Shown: piece after piece, positions 59,260-64,000 of the stretch | How positions within the stretch are numbered: the first letter of the stretch is position 1 | Layout of the letters: the number at the start of each line of letters is the position of its first letter | The notes under the pieces: generated by a model | Told to the model about the DNA's origin: nothing | Databases searched by the model: none | Seen by the model: only the letters and a program-made list of their open reading frames with translations | Source of the DNA: Metopolophium dirhodum | Taxonomy: Eukaryota; Arthropoda; Insecta; Hemiptera; Aphididae | Direction: 5' to 3' | Length of the DNA: 64,000 nt | NCBI RefSeq assembly: GCF_019925205.1 | Contig: NC_083562.1 | Span: 15,562,001-15,626,000 of the forward strand | Program-made: the position numbers and the translations under genes

Positions 59260-59820
59260 TAAAGACAATATTTTTCTTTCGCTGTACTTGCCACGGGACG
59301 AGCTTTGTAATCCTCTGTGGCGGTGGTGGCGGTCGGAGAGCACGTCAAACTCGCGTTAAAGAACTCAGTAGCGCGTAAACGGGTAACGTGGTCTTGGGGT
59401 TTCGGATTCCAACACTGCACCACACGCCAAAGGGTTCGCAATTACTCCGATTAACGACTACGTACCTACACACTCATGCTTTTTGTATCTGTGTATAATA
59501 CAAGAGTTGCAGTAAGGGCGGGGAACGGGTGCTTTTAGTCGGACTTAGTTGGTCCATCGTTGTGGTGGCGTGTGCTAAGTATAGGTATATAACGAAATTA
59601 TTTTGCTCGACGTGGCCCACGGAATACCAATTGGATTGATTACGACGGAGTAGCGGAACCGTTACTGCAAGCGAAACATTAATGGTGGAGAGGAGGGGGG
59701 ACGAGAAAGAGAGAGAGAGAGAGAGAAAGAGAGACATATACAGAGAGATGATTATTAGTTATATAATTTGATTTCAAAAATGTCTGAAGACGACCGCCAC
59801 CAACACTATACGACCAACCG
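59260..59820. promoter_or_regulatory. CpG-richer patch with GAGA tract
   Basis: GC-richer words (ctgtggcggtggtggcggtcgg, gtaagggcggggaacggg) and a (GA)n tract at 59703-59734 directly upstream, on the minus strand, of the candidate reading frames at 59101-59259 and 59474-59737. GAGA tracts are common at insect promoters. The arrangement suits a minus-strand promoter, but no TATA/initiator pair was found. Confidence 0.3.
59703..59734. repeat. (GA)n microsatellite
   Basis: Interrupted GA/AGA tract of 32 bases, following a G-run. Confidence 0.85.
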
Positions 59821-62800
59821 ACGACCCAGTGATAAAACAGACACAGTGGGTAAAAGAATAAAGAATAAATATTCTGGAAAAAACTAGCACCCCATAATAG
59901 GAATTAGAAGATACGATTCAACGGGCTTTATTATTTTTTGTGAGGACACTGTATTGTGTTTAAAATTAGTTGAATTAGTGAATTGCATAGGTTTTGTGTC
60001 ATAATATGTATTAGGTAGGTTGTATGGTAAAAATTAAATTTATTAAAAACATAAGGTCTTCGCGCACGACGAGAAGCGCAGACATTTGACTATATAGCGT
60101 GTGACGCGATGAACATTGTTCTATAAATTTTTATAAAAGGGTAAACATCAAATATAAAATAAATTAATAATCATTGTGATAAAATATCGTAAAAGGTTCA
60201 TTTTTATAATAATTTAGAACTACAATAACTTCAAATTAAAATACAATATACAAATTATCGTCAATTTCAAAATTACTTTCATGTTATTCATATTAATAGT
60301 GTAGAGTGTTATATAAGTGCTTCTATCAAATAATTTCATATAAAAAATGTTTAAAACAAGTAAGACATACAATTTTAATATTCAAACAATTATTTATATA
60401 TTATTTTAATTATTGAATATATAATATTTGAAAATATAAATACTATTTATCATCAATGAACAATACCTTATATACATATATGTAGCCATGTAGGTATCTT
60501 GTATATACGTATATGAATGGATATTGACCACGATTGTAGAAATAATATTGAGGAGATAAGGGAGAACGACTGTACAATTAATTTATCACAGGACGTAGTC
60601 AAATTTCTAGTATAGTAGTTTTGAACCTATACGATCGAAAGTATCGGTGTAAAAATAAAACGAGGAAAAATAAACGATTTAGAGTTTTCGAGCTCTGCAG
60701 CTTCTGGTCGCATAATAATAACAGCCTCCAGCGACGAATGCGTATATTAAATTGTATTATTTGGAACGTAAACATTTGGACGCGGCCACTAGGAACCATG
60801 GCGTATAGTAGTAAAAATATAATATTCTCGAAACTGTAATAACCCCAAAAGGTAAACATTTTTGTTTAAACTTTTTTACGTTTTTGGAATTTTTTTATCG
60901 GAGTAATTCGTATTATTTATACTCGGATGTTTTACGACTGTATATACATTGCTATACATAATACAGCGTAATGATATATTATATATATATACAATATGTG
61001 TATATGAATACACGAGTATAATATATAAAGATACATTTGTTCTATACTACAGATAAAACAACAAACATTTGTTTATCTGATTTTAATTAAAACATCGAAC
61101 TTTTTAAATGGACCAATGCGGACACGGGCAACCGTGTGCTGCAGCTTGTTCAAACACGAATATCTGAATTTTAAAATTCCAAGAACTATTTTTAATACAA
61201 AATATGAACGAAAATAATCATTGTACATCGGAGATTAGGTATTTAGTTTATTTAATACTTTTAACCATGTTACACATCACTCACTTATATACCAAAATCA
61301 TAACGTAGGTGGTAGGTAGTCCTGTTTGTGATTGACAATCGAGGAATACATATTAGGCTTACAGCTGGATAATATAATATTATACACTGGTTTTCAATTT
61401 TTTTTCTCCAGACTTCGCAACTAAATACACACTTATTAGTAATAATACTATGTATGTTATAAGTTATTACATCCAACTCGTTCCGTGATGATGTTTCCGT
61501 TGTACTTACAATGTCTTGTAATAGATCCGCGTGTTTTCGTTCTCATAATGCTCTTTTCGTTGGTGTGGCATAACGTCAATTAATGAGACAAACGTTTTAT
61601 TTGTTTGATACCATAATATTTTATTTTGTCTTCACTCTTACAGTGTTACTGAATAAAACGAGTTTACCATTTCAATATTTTTTTAACAAATTTCTATGGA
61701 ATTTAGTTCGTTCCATATGTGCCTTTCCCCAAAATTAGAGACACTATTATTTCTTTACCTGTCATAATGTCCAAAGTTCAAACAGCGTTCTTTTTAAAAT
61801 TATATTTATAACAAACCATATATTGTTTAATATATGATATTATATTATTATATTAATTATTAAGTCCATAAATTGTAATATGAAGTTAACTTAAACTTGA
61901 TTCGTCAAGTAATTAATTTATGTCAAAACACATTTTTTTTTTAATTTCACAAATAGTCGTCCCACGTTGTAACTTGATCTCTCGGTTTTAGTCGCATAAT
62001 GATTATTCACGTCACTAAATAATATACGGGAATTAGGATACTTTTATTTCGTGTGGAAAAAATGAACAAGATATTATTATTACTACCGTAATACACTAAT
62101 ACATTTAAATTTAAATAATATTACGTAGCTTCATTGGACTGAATGATGAGAAATGATAAATAACAGGAGGTATGTATATAGGTCTTATAGAATATTTATT
62201 CAAAATGAAACGTCTTAAAAAGACAAAGTATAATATTGTAAATTTATAAAATTATGTATTTATAATCGATGGTATATTTTCCACGTTGTATGGTATTATT
62301 ATTCGTTATTATTTTCTTAAATTGTGCATTTTATTTTTCATTTGACCTACATTCACCAAGTGACCTTTTGAACGATTAGTAAGTACTTATACCGAGTAGG
62401 TATTGACATATTATTTTGAAATAATTTATATTGTAATATTATAGAGCGTATAGCGAGTTATAACTGTAAATTATTTCAGAAATGTTGAGCCAAATTATTT
62501 TTAGTTATCATAATCAAAATAGATATTAATAATTATACTATAAATTCATGGTTCTAAGTTTTTTTTAACTTCTAAATAATTACCATTTCAAATAAATAAA
62601 TAATACTAACTTTATCACGGTTCTGTTTAACTTGAATTTATAACGGTATCTCCGGTTGACAAGCTCCGTCGATTAGACAAATAAATTATAAAATTAATAC
62701 TTAATTAGCATTTCAAACAGAAACGGACGTATCGTATTATAAATCTTGCACCACGAAACATTATCAAGAGGAAATAAATAAAGATGCACAAAAAAATTAA

Positions 62801-64000
62801 TAATTGTATTTATAATTTATATATGACATACATAATGACATAAATACATTATGTAGGCAGCACATCTATAAAATCTTGAAATCTTAAAATAATATTTTAA
62901 GGTTTTTAATCGAATATTTTATATTTAAATCTCAAAGAGACCGAAAAATGCTTTAAAATGTATTAATTTTTTTTCTTTACCCTGAAATATATTCGTTTAT
63001 TTTACATCTTCTAATTTGTATTATTCCTCAAACATTTTCTGGAAAAGTTAAACGATTACATATTTTTTCTGATAAATAAAATGCATCGTAATTTTTAGTT
63101 GTGTAGGTAGACATTACAATTACACATTTCTTATATTTTGGTTGTTATTTTATTATTATAATAATTGAAAGAAGACAATACAATGTAAATTATTTTAAAA
63201 AAAAAAGTCTTATAGTTTACTGTGGAAGTTAAAGCGCGGAATTGATAAATGAAACGTTTTGCTAAATAAATAATATCAACATATTATATATTATAAATGA
63301 TTGTTGATGATAAATTTTACCTGAAATCGATGGTGTTGAGGTACATTTGCAGAGAAACTGAACCAATAGAAAACATTTATAAATACCACAAAATTATCGA
63401 GTTATTCTTTCCTAAAAATAAATTCGGTTGTTTGGTAACTTAAAATTATGTTTTGTTATTATATATTATGTACACGCAGCGAAGTTTCTATAGTAAACAT
63501 TAATACTGGGTTTTATGTCATTTCTTAACGGAACAAATGAGTCTGAAAACTTCCATTGAGCACGTACGCATATATTGTATATATTATAATATTATGACTG
63601 TGGTTATGAATGTCTAGACTTGCACACATTTTTATCAATACAAGAACTCGTCCGTCAAATATGATATTGCAAAACCAGTTTTTTTTTAAATTTATCTGCG
63701 AGAAAATAATAGTCATTAATAGTTTTAAAAGGTAAAATTATTTGTTCGAACAGAAATTCATGTTATTTTAACTAAACTAAATTTAAACTTGGTGAAAAAA
63801 TATGAAGTCTACTAAATGAAACACAGGATAGTTATGATAAAATCCAGAGAATGTATCAAATGCAAACGACAAAAGTGTATTTATTTATTAAATTAAATCT
63901 GACTTATATATTCGGGTATATGGACTGAGAGAGTATCTACACCAAAATGTATATATATTCAACAACATTTTGGTTAGATCGTCTTATCATGATGCCTGCG
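59821..64000. other. AT-rich stretch to the end, no gene recognised
   Basis: The 60600-60860 segment has frames open on both strands with moderately higher GC, but neither shows start or splice support. The remainder is A/T-rich without recognisable elements. Confidence 0.45.

Noticed and set aside
59474..59737. 87-codon minus-strand frame starting Met-Ser-Leu-Phe-Leu-Ser
   Set aside because: Its hydrophobic start is the translated (GA)n tract; no other evidence.

Overview
This is eukaryotic, AT-rich DNA with no operons or ribosome-binding sites and no long uninterrupted genes. Long A/T tracts are broken by short GC- and CpG-richer patches, microsatellites and remnants of transposable elements. 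Frequent 'taggtacctacct'-type strings and several dispersed repeats look like aphid genomic DNA, so I read the window as part of an aphid (Hemiptera) chromosome. That assignment is inference from pattern, not from a species-specific gene.

Layout. 1-9.3 kb is mostly gene-free, with CpG-richer patches at 3.7-4.1 and 6.7-7.1 kb. 9.3-16.5 kb holds another patch, a 234-bp inverted-repeat element carrying two opposed CTCF-like motifs (10.2-10.44 kb), a TATA+initiator pair with 30-base spacing (14.36-14.39 kb) and a decayed LINE gag-like fragment (16.26-16.50 kb). 19.26-20.26 kb looks like a high-copy dispersed repeat. 21.22-21.55 kb is a non-autonomous hAT element with an 8-bp target duplication. 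24.9-25.9 kb is CpG-rich and promoter-like. 28.66-29.24 kb (minus strand) is the best protein-coding exon in the window. 31.2-33.6 kb is a composite: two direct copies of a ~200-bp repeat bracket a near-perfect fold-back element and a GC-rich tract of decayed, internally repeated coding sequence. 36-38 kb has a GATA-motif cluster and a CpG-rich patch. 43.72-44.05 kb is a complete tRNA-derived SINE with target duplication. 45-46.5, 49-50, 53.8-54.4 and 59.1-59.8 kb are further CpG-richer patches with weakly supported candidate exons. 57.3-57.6 kb is a second, older inverted-repeat structure and 58.69-59.03 kb a second hAT-like remnant.

Overall this looks like intergenic or large-intron sequence around at least one gene, whose 5' coding exon (about 28.7-29.1 kb, minus strand) is seen here; the rest of that gene would lie to the left, beyond a long intron. 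Most other open reading frames are chance openings in GC-richer patches or belong to repeats. I found no rRNA, stand-alone tRNA, CRISPR array or intact transposase.
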